Positions 17,560 to 26,472 of a stretch of DNA of 64,000 nucleotides are shown here, piece by piece. The translations under genes and the position numbers were made by a program. Position 1 is the stretch's first letter. Every line of letters begins with the position of its first letter. This stretch comes from Bin75 sp965200435 (GTDB taxonomy: Bacteria > Nitrospirota > Nitrospiria > Nitrospirales > UBA8639). The notes under the pieces are model-generated. The model was not told the origin of the DNA. It did not search any database and saw nothing but the letters and a program-made list of their open reading frames with translations. The DNA lies in contig OZ241337.1 of assembly GCA_965200435.1 (NCBI GenBank), positions 2,046,001 to 2,110,000 of the forward strand, in the 5' to 3' direction.

Positions 17560-18222
17560 GTGTCTGTAACAACGAGCCCGCTCCCACCTTTGTACGTTGT
17601 CACCGACCGGCACCAGACCGGAGAAGGCAAGTTTCTCCAAACCCTCGAAGAGATCATCCCGGAACAGGGAATGATGGTCCAAATTCGGGAAAGAGACCTT
17701 GGATCCCGGGATCTCCTGCGGTTTGCGGAGGCGGTTCACCGCTTGGCGCGTCCTTTCCGTGTTCCGTGTTTGATGAATGACCGCGTGGATCTCGTGCTCG
17801 CCATCCGGTCGGCGGGCGTGCATTTGCGTTCGGACAGCATGCCCACCCGAGAAGCCCGGAAATGTCTGGGGGCCGGCGCTCTCATCGGGAAGTCGGTCCA
17901 TTCCGCCGAAGAGGCTTTCCAAAGCGAGCAGGAAGGTGCGGACTTCGTCGTCCTTGGTCCGGTGTATGAGACCCCGTCGAAACGGCAGTATGGCCCGCCG
18001 TTGGGCGTCCGGGTTATTCGTGAAGCCGGCCGTCGCTGCACCATTCCCGTGTATGCGATCGGCGGGATGACGCCCGCTCGCGTGGAGAACGTGATGGCGG
18101 CTGGCGCGGCAGGCGTGGCCGTCGTCTCTTCCATTTCCCAGGCCGCGTCCCCACGTGAAGTCGTGACGGCGTATTCCGCGCAATTGCGCAAATGGAGACC
18201 ACGGTCAAACGGTCGCTTTTAG
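17560..18222 (+). CDS. thiE: Thiamine-phosphate synthase
   Basis: A 220-residue TIM-barrel enzyme joining HMP-PP and thiazole phosphate to thiamine phosphate. LYVVTDRHQTGEG, QIRERDL, NDRVDLVLAIRSAGVHL, IGKSVHSAEEA, DFVVLGPVYETPSK and YAIGGMTPARVENV are the expected motifs. GTG start. The stop codon TAG (18220-18222) is the last three bases of the TTAG target site of MITE copy 2, so the element begins immediately at the gene's end. Confidence 0.95.
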   Translation: MSVTTSPLPPLYVVTDRHQTGEGKFLQTLEEIIPEQGMMVQIRERDLGSRDLLRFAEAVHRLARPFRVPCLMNDRVDLVLAIRSAGVHLRSDSMPTREARKCLGAGALIGKSVHSAEEAFQSEQEGADFVVLGPVYETPSKRQYGPPLGVRVIREAGRRCTIPVYAIGGMTPARVENVMAAGAAGVAVVSSISQAASPREVVTAYSAQLRKWRPRSNGRF

Positions 18223-18366
18223 GGAACCGCTGATTTCGTGCGATCGCGGGATACAGGGTTAGGCGTCCCGGAGCGAAACCCGAAGCGTATCAGGAAGAGG
18301 TGAGGGGTGAGCGAGGACACCACGCCGCCATGCGCCTGATCGTGCACGAAATCAGCGGTTCCTTCG
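18219..18366 (+). mobile_element. IS5-group-like MITE, family A, copy 2
   Basis: Core 18223-18362, flanked by TTAG (18219-18222) and a decayed TTCG (18363-18366). Both arms carry the same change from the consensus (left CCGCTGATTTCGTGC, right GCACGAAATCAGCGG), so pairing is kept. It lies directly upstream of the predicted proteasome promoter. Confidence 0.9.
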
Positions 18367-18377
18367 CCCCCTTTATA

Positions 18378-18407
18378 TTGACCCCTTCCGAAAACCAGTG
18401 CTAGAAT
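18378..18407 (+). promoter_or_regulatory. Predicted promoter of the proteasome cluster
   Basis: TTGACC (18378-18383), 18-base spacer, TAGAAT (18402-18407), giving a leader of about 105 bases before arc. It starts 16 bases after the core of MITE copy 2. Confidence 0.5.
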
Positions 18408-18519
18408 TTATCCTCCGGTGAGACGGGCTCATTTGAACTGAGCCCCCTCGAGACAAGGGTTTCAGCGGTGGCGAGAAGCAAGTCGTTTCTGTGTTCGTGA
18501 TCGAGCAGGTGAAGATTCC

Positions 18520-20199
18520 ATGGGCTTCAGAAAACACGAAGATTCCAGCCGGGAAATCGAGAAACTTCGTGGAGAACTCCAATCCCTGGAAAACGAAACG
18601 CGTCACTTGTACGAAACCCGTATCAAATTGCAGCAATCCCAAAAACAGAACGAGCGGTTGACTGCCAGCCTCCAGGAAGCCAAAGCCCAGATTGAAACCC
18701 TCCGGACGGAGATTGCCAAACTCACGGCGCCCCCGTCGTCGTATGCGCTTTTTTGCAGTCTGAATGAGGATTCCAGCGCCAACGTCTACGTCTCGGGCAG
18801 AAAAATGCGCGTCAGTGTACATAGTTCGGTGGCGAGTACGTCCCTGCAAAAGGGGCAGGAAGTGATTCTCAATGAAGCCTTGAACATCATCGAGGCGCGA
18901 GCCTTCGATCCCCAAGGGCAAGTGGTGAAGTTAAAGGATCACCTGGACGAGAGACGGGCGCTGATTCAGTTGCACCATGACGAAGAACGTATCGTCGAAC
19001 TGGGGGAGCCGCTGCTCCATGCGCCGCTCAGCGTGGGCGACCATCTGCTCTATGATGCCCGGTCCGGCTACGTGATGGAGAAAGTTCCCAAGGCCGAAAT
19101 CGAAGAGTTGGTGCTCGAAGAAGTGCCGGACGTGCACTATGAAGATGTCGGGGGATTGGCCAAAGAAGTCGAGCAGGTGATGGATGCCGTGGAATTGCCC
19201 TTTTTGTACCCCGAGTTGTTCAAGGAACATCGCCTGGACCCGCCCAAGGGTATTCTGTTGTACGGGCCTCCCGGGTGCGGGAAGACGATGATCGCAAAAG
19301 CCGTGGCGAATTCCATTTCCCGGAAGATGCGGCATTTGTCCGGCAAAGAAGTCCGAAGTTACTTCCTGCACGTGAAGGGGCCTGAACTGTTGAATAAATA
19401 CGTGGGCGAATCGGAGCGGTACATCCGGGAAGTATTCGCCAAGGCGCGGGACAAGGCCGCAACCGGTAATCCGGTCGTGGTGTTTTTTGATGAAATGGAC
19501 GCGTTGTTCCGGACGCGGGGATCCGGCATCTCTTCCGATATCGAGTCCACGATTGTCCCGCAGTTTTTGGCTGAAATCGACGGGGTCGAAAAGCTCAAAA
19601 ACGTGATCGTGATCGGGGCGAGCAACCGGCAGGATCTCATTGATCCGGCGGTGCTGAGAACGGGACGGTTGGACGTGAAAGTCAAAATCCCCAGGCCGAG
19701 TCAACAGGGTGCCCGGGACATTTTTGTCAAATACCTCACCGTGGACCTGCCGTTTGCCAAAGAAGAGCTTGACCGGCATGGACAGGACCGGCAGGCAGTG
19801 GTTTCGCACTTTCTCGACGTGACGGTGGAGGCGATGTATGCTACGTCGGAAGACAATAAGTTCCTGGAAGTGACGTATGCCAGCGGAGAGAAAGAACTCC
19901 TCTACTTCAAGGATTTTTCCAGTGGTGCGTTGATCGAAGGCGTGGTGTCACGAGCGAAAAAAACCGCGGTAAAACGAGCCATTCACACGGGTGAAAAAGG
20001 CCTGAAAGAAGAAGACCTGTTGTGTGCCATTCGGGATGAATTCAAGGCGCACGAGGATCTGCCCAATACGACAAATCCCGATGATTGGGCCCGCATCGCC
20101 GGGAAAAAAGGTGAGAAAATCATCCACGTGCGGACCATGACCCCCGGCTCGGAAGAAACACGCGAAATTGAAACCGTGAGTGCCGGGCATTATTTTTAA
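18520..20199 (+). CDS. arc: Proteasome-associated AAA+ ATPase (ARC/Mpa)
   Basis: A 559-residue ring ATPase that unfolds tagged proteins and feeds them into the 20S core. Order: N-terminal coiled coil (about residues 5-72), OB domains (about 75-220), and an AAA+ domain with Walker A GPPGCGKT (249-256), Walker B FFDEMD (about 322-327) and the arginine-finger region DPAVLRTGRLDVKVKIPRP. The C-terminus GHYF resembles the GQYL tail of Mpa, which docks into the core particle and opens its gate. It is first of arc-dop-prcB-prcA-pafA on the same strand. Unlike Mpa-only loci it is only 30 bases from dop. Confidence 0.96.
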   Translation: MGFRKHEDSSREIEKLRGELQSLENETRHLYETRIKLQQSQKQNERLTASLQEAKAQIETLRTEIAKLTAPPSSYALFCSLNEDSSANVYVSGRKMRVSVHSSVASTSLQKGQEVILNEALNIIEARAFDPQGQVVKLKDHLDERRALIQLHHDEERIVELGEPLLHAPLSVGDHLLYDARSGYVMEKVPKAEIEELVLEEVPDVHYEDVGGLAKEVEQVMDAVELPFLYPELFKEHRLDPPKGILLYGPPGCGKTMIAKAVANSISRKMRHLSGKEVRSYFLHVKGPELLNKYVGESERYIREVFAKARDKAATGNPVVVFFDEMDALFRTRGSGISSDIESTIVPQFLAEIDGVEKLKNVIVIGASNRQDLIDPAVLRTGRLDVKVKIPRPSQQGARDIFVKYLTVDLPFAKEELDRHGQDRQAVVSHFLDVTVEAMYATSEDNKFLEVTYASGEKELLYFKDFSSGALIEGVVSRAKKTAVKRAIHTGEKGLKEEDLLCAIRDEFKAHEDLPNTTNPDDWARIAGKKGEKIIHVRTMTPGSEETREIETVSAGHYF

Positions 20200-20229
20200 T
20201 GCTTCTGTTCAAGCTGGCGTGAGGAGTCC

Positions 20230-21705
20230 TTGCAGCGCATTATCGGCACAGAAACGGAATTTGGTGTTGCCTCGTGCCACGTCCACGCATCCGATCCCGT
20301 TGAGAATTCCCTCCAACTGATCAGTCAGTACCCTTCTCTCATTGCCCCACACGCGATTTGGGATTACGAGAACGAAACCCCTCTGAGGGATGCTCGCGGG
20401 TTTGAAGTCGAAGGCGAACGCGACTGCCCGGGCCCCGAGTATAACCGGGCGCTCAACAAACTGTTGGCGAACGCGGGTCGTCTGTACGTCGACGGGGCGC
20501 ATCCCGAGTATTCGACGCCGGAATGCCGCACGGCTCGAGAACTGGTTGCGTATGAACGGGCGGGTGAACTGGTTGCCACCAAGTGCCTGGATGCCATGAA
20601 TCGGGCAACGGGGGGAAGCGGGTACGTGCTGTACAAGAACAACTCCGACGGCAAGGGGAACAGCTACGGGTATCATGAAAACTATTTGATGAATCGTTCC
20701 GTGCCGTTCGACGTGATTCTTCAAGGGTTGGTGCCGTTCTTCGTGTCACGTCCTATCTTTGCGGGAGCGGGGAAAGTCGGGGCTGAAAACGGAACGGCGC
20801 CTGCGAGGTATCAAATCTCTCAACGCGCGGACTTTTTTGAATGTGTGGCGGACCTCAACACCATGGTCAAACGCCCCCTGATCAATACCCGTGATGAGCC
20901 TCATGCTGACGGTGCGCGGTTCCGGCGGTTGCATGTCATTGTCGGTGACGCCAATATGGCGGAGCTGTCCACGTATTTAAAGGTGGGGGTCACGGCGATC
21001 GTGACGCAGATGTTGGACGAGGGCGCCGACGTTCCCGCCTTGGCGTTGGAGAATCCCGTCGAAGCCGTCAAGATCGTCTCACGGGATCTCACCATGAAGG
21101 CCGATCTGAAGTTGTCCAAGGGCGGTGCGACCAACGCGTTGGCCATCCAGCGTGCCTATCTCCTGGCCGCGCATGACTTTTACGCCTGTCATGATCTGTC
21201 GCCCGCGACGAAGGACGTGTTGGTGAGATGGGAAAGCGTCTTGGATACACTCGAACGGGATCCCAGGCAATTGGCCGCGGAACTCGATTGGGTGGCAAAA
21301 CAACAGATGATCGAGTCGTACGTGGAACGGAAGGGCTGCGGCTGGGATGATCCGCGTGTGGCCTTGATGGATTTGCAATACCATGACGTACGGCCGGAGA
21401 AAGGCCTGTATTATACGCTCGAGCGGAGCCGCCGAATTGAACGGTTGCTGGACGACGAGGAAATCGCCATGGCGGAATTTCAGGCGCCGCGAGGCACGCG
21501 CGCCTATTTTCGCGGCGCCTGTCTGCAAAAATTTCCTCGCCAGATCTATGGCGCCAGTTGGACCTCGGTGCTCTTTGACGTGGGAGACGTGTCCATCAAG
21601 CGGGTGCCGCTCATGGATCCGTTGAAGGGAACACAGGATTTGACCAACGAGTTGTTAGAGGGCGTGGAAACGGCACAACAACTCCTGGAACGTTTGTCGG
21701 CTTGA
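20230..21705 (+). CDS. dop: Depupylase/deamidase Dop
   Basis: A 491-residue carboxylate-amine ligase relative. It starts MQRIIGTETEFG as known Dop proteins do, and has the Dop-specific insertion near residues 45-75 (WDYENETPLRDARGFEVEGE), the catalytic HPEYSTPECRTA, YKNNSDGKGNSYGYHENYL and NTRDEPHADGARFRRLHVI. Dop removes the tag from substrates and, where the tag ends in Gln, deamidates it first. The start is a TTG at 20230 preceded by GAGGAG; no ATG would keep the conserved opening. Confidence 0.95.
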   Translation: MQRIIGTETEFGVASCHVHASDPVENSLQLISQYPSLIAPHAIWDYENETPLRDARGFEVEGERDCPGPEYNRALNKLLANAGRLYVDGAHPEYSTPECRTARELVAYERAGELVATKCLDAMNRATGGSGYVLYKNNSDGKGNSYGYHENYLMNRSVPFDVILQGLVPFFVSRPIFAGAGKVGAENGTAPARYQISQRADFFECVADLNTMVKRPLINTRDEPHADGARFRRLHVIVGDANMAELSTYLKVGVTAIVTQMLDEGADVPALALENPVEAVKIVSRDLTMKADLKLSKGGATNALAIQRAYLLAAHDFYACHDLSPATKDVLVRWESVLDTLERDPRQLAAELDWVAKQQMIESYVERKGCGWDDPRVALMDLQYHDVRPEKGLYYTLERSRRIERLLDDEEIAMAEFQAPRGTRAYFRGACLQKFPRQIYGASWTSVLFDVGDVSIKRVPLMDPLKGTQDLTNELLEGVETAQQLLERLSA

Positions 21706-21735
21706 ACCGGGGACGTCAACGCGTCGGTCGTCAAC

Positions 21736-22572
21736 ATGGAATCGATCCTCTCCAAAATGCCCGTCAACCAGTGTTCGAGTTTTTTTGATTTTATCCATCA
21801 AATGCGGCCCGAACTGACACCCGCCGTACGATGGGGAAGCGGGGGGAGTACGTCCGTGTCGGTGGATGAGATGCAACGGAACGTTCTGTCACAGATCTCT
21901 CATGGGACGACCGTGTTGGCCGTGAAATACGACACGGGCGTGGTGCTCGTCGGCGACCGACGCGCCATCGAAGGGTATCAAGTGGCGTCGCGTCGCATGG
22001 AGAAGGTCTTCAAGACCGACAGCCATTCGGCCATCGCCATTGCGGGCGCCGCTGGGCCATGCCTGGAAATGGCCAAGTTGTTCGGGATCGAACTGGAACA
22101 TTATGAAAAACTGGACGGCGTGTCGTTATCCTGCGAAGGAAAGGCGAATCGGCTGGGGCAAATGGTGAAAGCGAACTTGCCCATGGTCCTGCAAGGGTTG
22201 ATCGTGATTCCCCTGTTCGTGGGTTTTGACCTGAAGCAACAACAGGGACGGATTTTCAAGTATGACGTCACCGGTGGAAAATATGAAGAAACGGACTATC
22301 ACGCGGTCGGGTCTGGGGGAAAGGATGCCCGTGTGACCATCAAGGAGCGGTTTCGCAAAAACCTGTCCCAACCGGAAGTGATCGCCCTTGCGCTGCAGGC
22401 GCTTCTGAGCGCGGCGGAAGAGGACGTGGGGACCGGCGGTCCAGATCCGTTTCGGGGCATTTATCCCACCATAAAACTCGTCGATGCCCAAGGCGTGCGG
22501 GACGTGGAAGAGTCTGACGTGGCGTCCCAATGCGACCGGTTAGCTCGTTTACGGTCCGAGCAGGAATCCTGA
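21736..22572 (+). CDS. prcB: 20S proteasome beta subunit
   Basis: A 278-residue N-terminal nucleophile hydrolase made with a propeptide. The propeptide (about residues 1-57) has SSFFDFIHQMRPELTPA, close to that of mycobacterial PrcB. Cleavage before TTVLAVKYDTGVVLVGDRRA exposes catalytic Thr58. The DRRAIEGYQV, Lys-bearing MEKVF, and SGGKDAR segments complete the active site. The start ATG lies 30 bases after dop, exactly where actinobacteria keep pup; here there is no room for it. The stop overlaps the prcA start by one base. Confidence 0.95.
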   Translation: MESILSKMPVNQCSSFFDFIHQMRPELTPAVRWGSGGSTSVSVDEMQRNVLSQISHGTTVLAVKYDTGVVLVGDRRAIEGYQVASRRMEKVFKTDSHSAIAIAGAAGPCLEMAKLFGIELEHYEKLDGVSLSCEGKANRLGQMVKANLPMVLQGLIVIPLFVGFDLKQQQGRIFKYDVTGGKYEETDYHAVGSGGKDARVTIKERFRKNLSQPEVIALALQALLSAAEEDVGTGGPDPFRGIYPTIKLVDAQGVRDVEESDVASQCDRLARLRSEQES

Positions 22573-23255
22573 TGACGCTTCCGTTTTACGTGTCTCCCGA
22601 ACAACTGATGCAGGATAAGGCGGAGTACGCCAAAAAAGGCATTGCCAAAGGCCGGTCGATCATCGCTATCGAGTACCGGGACGGCGTGCTCTTTGTGGCG
22701 GATAATCCCAGCAGTTCATTGTTCAAGATCTCCGAAATTTACGACAACATCGCTTTTTCGGGAGCCGGGCGATACAGCGAATTTGAAAGTTTGCGCAAAG
22801 CAGGCATTCAACATGCCGATTTAAAGGGGTTCATGTACAGTCGTGAAGACGTCACGGCTCGTTCTTTGGCAAACGGGTATTCGCAGACTTTGGGCACGAT
22901 TTTCAGCCAGGAACTGAAGCCCTTTGAGGTGGAAATCCTGTTGGCCCAGACTGGCGAACGGGCCGACCAGACGGAATTGTATCGCATCGCGTTCGACGGG
23001 ACGATCGTTCACGAAAAGGAATTCGTGGCCATCGGGGGACGGGCAGACACCGTGGCTTCCGCCCTGCGCACGATGGGGACGGGAAACGACTCGGACTTGA
23101 AAGCCGTCCTGACCCGGTGCATGAAAGCCTTTGAGACCGCAACGGACCAGAACGTGTCACTGCACGCCCTCGAAGTCGCGATCCTCGACCGAACCCGTCC
23201 CGGCCGAAAATTCCGCCGGATCGACGCAGAAGAAGCCGGCAGTCTTCTGTCATAA
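22572..23255 (+). CDS. prcA: 20S proteasome alpha subunit
   Basis: A 227-residue alpha subunit forming the outer gated rings. MTLPFYVSPEQLMQDKAEYA is the gating N-terminus with the alpha-type H0 helix, then KGRSIIAIEYRDGVLFVADN and the FSGAGRYSEFESLRKAGIQHA core. There is no catalytic Thr. The ATG at 22572 overlaps the prcB stop (TGATG), so the two are probably translationally coupled. An upstream frame to 22530 exists but lies inside prcB. Confidence 0.95.
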   Translation: MTLPFYVSPEQLMQDKAEYAKKGIAKGRSIIAIEYRDGVLFVADNPSSSLFKISEIYDNIAFSGAGRYSEFESLRKAGIQHADLKGFMYSREDVTARSLANGYSQTLGTIFSQELKPFEVEILLAQTGERADQTELYRIAFDGTIVHEKEFVAIGGRADTVASALRTMGTGNDSDLKAVLTRCMKAFETATDQNVSLHALEVAILDRTRPGRKFRRIDAEEAGSLLS

Positions 23256-23295
23256 CCTCCCAGAACCCGCTCCCTCCTGCGGTCATTCCTGTCTG

Positions 23296-23433
23296 TGTTC
23301 CGTCATTCGTTGACCCAGTTGTCTTTGTCTGTCATCCCCGCTCCCCGATGAAACATGTCAGGGATGACAGCAGGAGAAAAGAAGACCTCCGTGCCGGAGG
23401 CGTCTGTTTCGTTAGGGTTGCGTCTATGGTAAC
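23296..23433 (+). repeat. Family-B repeat fragment between prcA and pafA
   Basis: Contains TTCCGTCATTCGTTGA (about 23299-23314) and GTCATCCCCGCTCCCCGATG followed by ATGTCAGGGATGAC, an imperfect hairpin. No Pup/UBact-like reading frame is present in any frame of this 178-base gap. Confidence 0.5.
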
Positions 23434-24816
23434 ATGAAACCCATGAAACGCATTTTCGGGCTCGAGTGTGAATACGGGCTCACTTTTTCACCCAATGGCC
23501 GGGTGTATCTGCCTATTGAAAAAATTCTGGGATACATTTTTGAAGGGCTGATTCCGAACAGTTGGCCGTCCAATGCCTTTCTCACGAATGGGGCCAGGTT
23601 TTATCAGGATACCGGCTGTCATCCCGAGTATTCCACTCCGGAATGTGACGACATTTTCGAGTTGGTCGTTCATGAAAAAGCCGGCGAGCGGATCCTGGAA
23701 TCCTGTTTGCCCGCGGCGGAGGAACGCCTCCGGCAAGAAGGGCTTGCCGGTGACATCTATATTTTCAAAAACAACACGGATTTCCTGGGGAACACCTACG
23801 GATGCCATGAAAACTTTCTGATGCAGCGCGACGTTGATTTTTGGAAGGTGGCTGAACAGCTCATCCCGTTTTTCGTGACGCGACAGATCTTTTCAGGCGC
23901 AGGGAAAGTGCTCAAGGTTTTGGGCAAACCGCACTATTTTCTGTCCCAGCGGGCCCAGCACATTCACGAAAAGACCTCGTCCTCCACCACGTCGTCCCGA
24001 AGCATTATCAATACACGGGATGAACCGCATGCCGACGCCGAACGGTATCGACGTCTCCATATCATTCTTGGGGATTCGAACATGTCGGAGTTTGCGACGT
24101 ACCTGAAGGTCGGCACGGCGGACCTGGTGTTGTCCATGACCGAGGAGGGGTATTTTATCAAGGGCATTGAATTGGAAGATCCCGTCAAGGCCATCAGGGA
24201 GATTTCTCGAGATCCCACGTTGAAAAAAAAGGTAAAGTTGGAGGATGGGCGGGAGTTGTCCGCGCTGGAGATTCAGCGAATCTATTTGGAACAGGCCTCG
24301 GAGTTTCTCCACGCCCGGCCCTATGACAAGGTGCTGGCCGATGTCCTGACGGAGTGGGAGCGCGTGTTGAATGCGTTGGAGCATGATCCCATGGAGTTGG
24401 TGCGGGAGATCGATTGGGTGACGAAATACTGGGTGCTTCAATCCTATATCGACCGGAAAGGATGCGGGTGGGATGATCCCCGGGTGGCGATGATGGACCT
24501 GCAATATCACGACGTGAACCGGCAGCGCGGGTTGTATTATATTCTGGAGGCGCACGAGAAGACGGTGAAGATGGTGGATGAACGAGCCGTGGAACGCGCC
24601 ATGTCTATACCGCCCCAATCCACCCGTGCCAAGGTTCGAGGCGATTTTATTCGCTTTGCCCGGGCCAAAAATCGATCCTATACGGTCGATTGGACCTATT
24701 TGAAATTAAACGGCTATTGGGAAGAAACCATCTTGTGCATGGATCCCTTTTGTGCATTCAACCGGCGGGTCGATGAACTGCTGGCCCAGGTGTCTCCTGC
24801 GTCCCTTCGTACGTGA
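23434..24816 (+). CDS. pafA: Pup-type protein ligase PafA
   Basis: A 460-residue ligase that couples a Pup-type tag through its C-terminal Glu to substrate lysines, using ATP. It matches PafA by MKRIFGLECEYGLTF, FLTNGARFYQDTGCHPEYST, FKNNTDFLGNTYGCHENFL, RQIFSGAGKVLK, SIINTRDEPHADAERYRRLH, and a C-terminal domain with FTVDW-like YTVDWTYLKLNG and DPFCAFNRRVDELL. It lacks the Dop-specific loop. The ATG at 23443 is an equally good start. It is separated from prcA by a 178-base gap. Confidence 0.95.
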   Translation: MKPMKRIFGLECEYGLTFSPNGRVYLPIEKILGYIFEGLIPNSWPSNAFLTNGARFYQDTGCHPEYSTPECDDIFELVVHEKAGERILESCLPAAEERLRQEGLAGDIYIFKNNTDFLGNTYGCHENFLMQRDVDFWKVAEQLIPFFVTRQIFSGAGKVLKVLGKPHYFLSQRAQHIHEKTSSSTTSSRSIINTRDEPHADAERYRRLHIILGDSNMSEFATYLKVGTADLVLSMTEEGYFIKGIELEDPVKAIREISRDPTLKKKVKLEDGRELSALEIQRIYLEQASEFLHARPYDKVLADVLTEWERVLNALEHDPMELVREIDWVTKYWVLQSYIDRKGCGWDDPRVAMMDLQYHDVNRQRGLYYILEAHEKTVKMVDERAVERAMSIPPQSTRAKVRGDFIRFARAKNRSYTVDWTYLKLNGYWEETILCMDPFCAFNRRVDELLAQVSPASLRT

Positions 24817-24817
24817 C

Positions 24818-25747
24818 ATGTCATTGCCCTCCTTTTCTTCCCTCGCGAACGTCGTCATCCGTCCGTGGCTTCTGGCACTGGTACTGGTCCTGGCGAGCGT
24901 GTTCCCTGTCACCCTGTTTTTCAGGGAAGGGTATTCCGTAGGGACCGACGGACAACTGAGCGGCAAGCAAGGAGAAGTGTTGCTGGTGACGATTCCCGTC
25001 CATGAACGCCCGGAACGGGTCGAAGGGCGATTCTTGAAACGAACGCTGACTTTTTTCCCGTATAAGGAACAGGTATACACGGGTCTGTTGGGGTTGGATA
25101 TGCAGGATCGTCCGGGTCGCTATGCACTCACGGTCGAGATCGTCTATCCTCAGCGGACGGAGCATCGCAGCGTGTCGGTGCTGGTGATGAAGGAACAGTA
25201 TCCCTTGCAACGGTTGACGTTACCCGCGCGCATGGTGGATCTCGATCAGAAAACCCTTGCCCGGGTCACAACCGAATCCAAGGCCGTCAGTGAGGCTTTT
25301 GCCGGTTTTGTCCCGCACCCCCTGTGGACGGATGGGTTTCTCGAGCCGGTCCATGGGAAAATATCCGGGCGATTCGGCAGTCGCCGGGGCATCAATGACC
25401 AACCCAGAAAACCCCATAGTGGTGAAGATATTGCGGTACCTGAAGGAACTCCTGTGTTGGCCATGAACGACGGGATGGTGAGACTGACGGCGGATCACTT
25501 TTTTTCGGGAAAAGGGGGGATCGTGGATCATGGGCTTGGCCTCTTTTCCATGTATTTTCACTTATCCGGCGTGGACGTGGAGGAGGGTCAGGTCGTGAAG
25601 AAGGGCCAGGTGATCGGGAAAGTCGGCTCTACGGGACGGGCTACCGGCCCGCATCTTCATTGGGGCGTGCGTCTCAATGGAGCACGGGTTGATCCCTACT
25701 CCCTCCTTCAACTCACGTTAGACGACGAATCGCAGCCGTTTCTCTGA
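24818..25747 (+). CDS. M23 family peptidoglycan endopeptidase, membrane-anchored
   Basis: A 309-residue protein with an N-terminal anchor or signal helix (about residues 14-35), a middle beta-rich domain and a C-terminal LytM/M23 domain. The zinc ligands are present: RKPHSGEDIAVPEG (HxxxD) and GPHLHWGVRLNG (HxH), so it should be an active endopeptidase cutting peptide cross-links, in contrast to the EnvC-like protein at 12626. The ATG is one base after the pafA stop, so it may be co-transcribed with the proteasome genes. Confidence 0.92.
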   Translation: MSLPSFSSLANVVIRPWLLALVLVLASVFPVTLFFREGYSVGTDGQLSGKQGEVLLVTIPVHERPERVEGRFLKRTLTFFPYKEQVYTGLLGLDMQDRPGRYALTVEIVYPQRTEHRSVSVLVMKEQYPLQRLTLPARMVDLDQKTLARVTTESKAVSEAFAGFVPHPLWTDGFLEPVHGKISGRFGSRRGINDQPRKPHSGEDIAVPEGTPVLAMNDGMVRLTADHFFSGKGGIVDHGLGLFSMYFHLSGVDVEEGQVVKKGQVIGKVGSTGRATGPHLHWGVRLNGARVDPYSLLQLTLDDESQPFL

Positions 25748-25756
25748 AACCTATCT

Positions 25757-26338
25757 ATGAACAACGTGTGTGTGTTTTGTGGCTCCAGTACCGGCCTGAG
25801 CAGCCGGTACGCCGACGTGGCCCGGCTTCTGGGCAAAGAACTCGCCGCGCGTGGGCTGGGATTGGTTTATGGAGGCGGCAACATCGGTTTGATGGAAGTG
25901 GTGTCGAGCGCCTGCCTTGCCGGAGCCGGTCGAGTGACTGGCGTGATCCCGTCATTCATGGTGGACAAACAATGGGTTCGGCACGACGTGTCCGCGCTTC
26001 ATGTGGTGGGATCGATGCATGAGCGTAAAGCCCTCATGGCGACTTTGTCCGATGCCTTTATCGGACTGCCCGGCGGCTACGGGACCTTGGAAGAATTTTG
26101 TGAGATGATCACCTGGCGACAGCTTCAGTTGCATCACAAACCCTGCGGGCTGTTGAACGTCGACGGATTTTTTGATTCATTCCTGACGTTTTTGGATCAT
26201 CAGATGCGGGAAGGGTTTTTGGCCCCTGAAAATCGGGCGTTGATTCGTGTCGCTTCTGATCCGGCGACGTTGCTGGATCTTATGAAGCCTGGAGCCGGAT
26301 CGTGCTCTCCGGTCCCGCCCACTCCGGACCCTTCGTGA
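25757..26338 (+). CDS. LOG family phosphoribohydrolase (TIGR00730 type)
   Basis: A 193-residue Rossmann protein with VCVFCGSSTGLSSRYADVA, GLVYGGGNIGLMEVVSSACL, MHERKALMATLSDAFIGLPG and GGYGTLEEFCEMITWRQLQ. The PGGxGTxxE motif is the LOG signature; these enzymes release free base from nucleoside 5'-monophosphates (cytokinin ribosides in plants). Bacterial members are thought to act in nucleotide clean-up. It lies 9 bases after the M23 gene on the same strand. Confidence 0.93.
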   Translation: MNNVCVFCGSSTGLSSRYADVARLLGKELAARGLGLVYGGGNIGLMEVVSSACLAGAGRVTGVIPSFMVDKQWVRHDVSALHVVGSMHERKALMATLSDAFIGLPGGYGTLEEFCEMITWRQLQLHHKPCGLLNVDGFFDSFLTFLDHQMREGFLAPENRALIRVASDPATLLDLMKPGAGSCSPVPPTPDPS

Positions 26339-26371
26339 AGCTCAACGCAAGCAAAGGAGAAGAAGCGAACG

Positions 26372-26402
26372 GGCCATCCTCTCCCACTGAGAGAGGATGG
26401 CC
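26372..26402. terminator. Strong hairpin between convergent genes
   Basis: GGCCATCCTCTC (26372-26383) pairs perfectly with GAGAGGATGGCC (26391-26402) around a 7-base loop. It lies between the LOG gene and the convergent gene ending at 26473. Neither side has a true T-run, so termination could be partial or Rho-assisted. Confidence 0.55.
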
Positions 26403-26472
26403 GTGGCAATGGAAAATAAAGACAGGCAGCGATGAAACCGGAGAGAAACGTCAACCGGTCCCGCAAGCCGGT

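Noticed and set aside
23256..23433. Possible Pup/UBact gene between prcA and pafA
   Set aside because: All frames give fragments under 30 codons with no di-glycine or Gln/Glu-ending tag.
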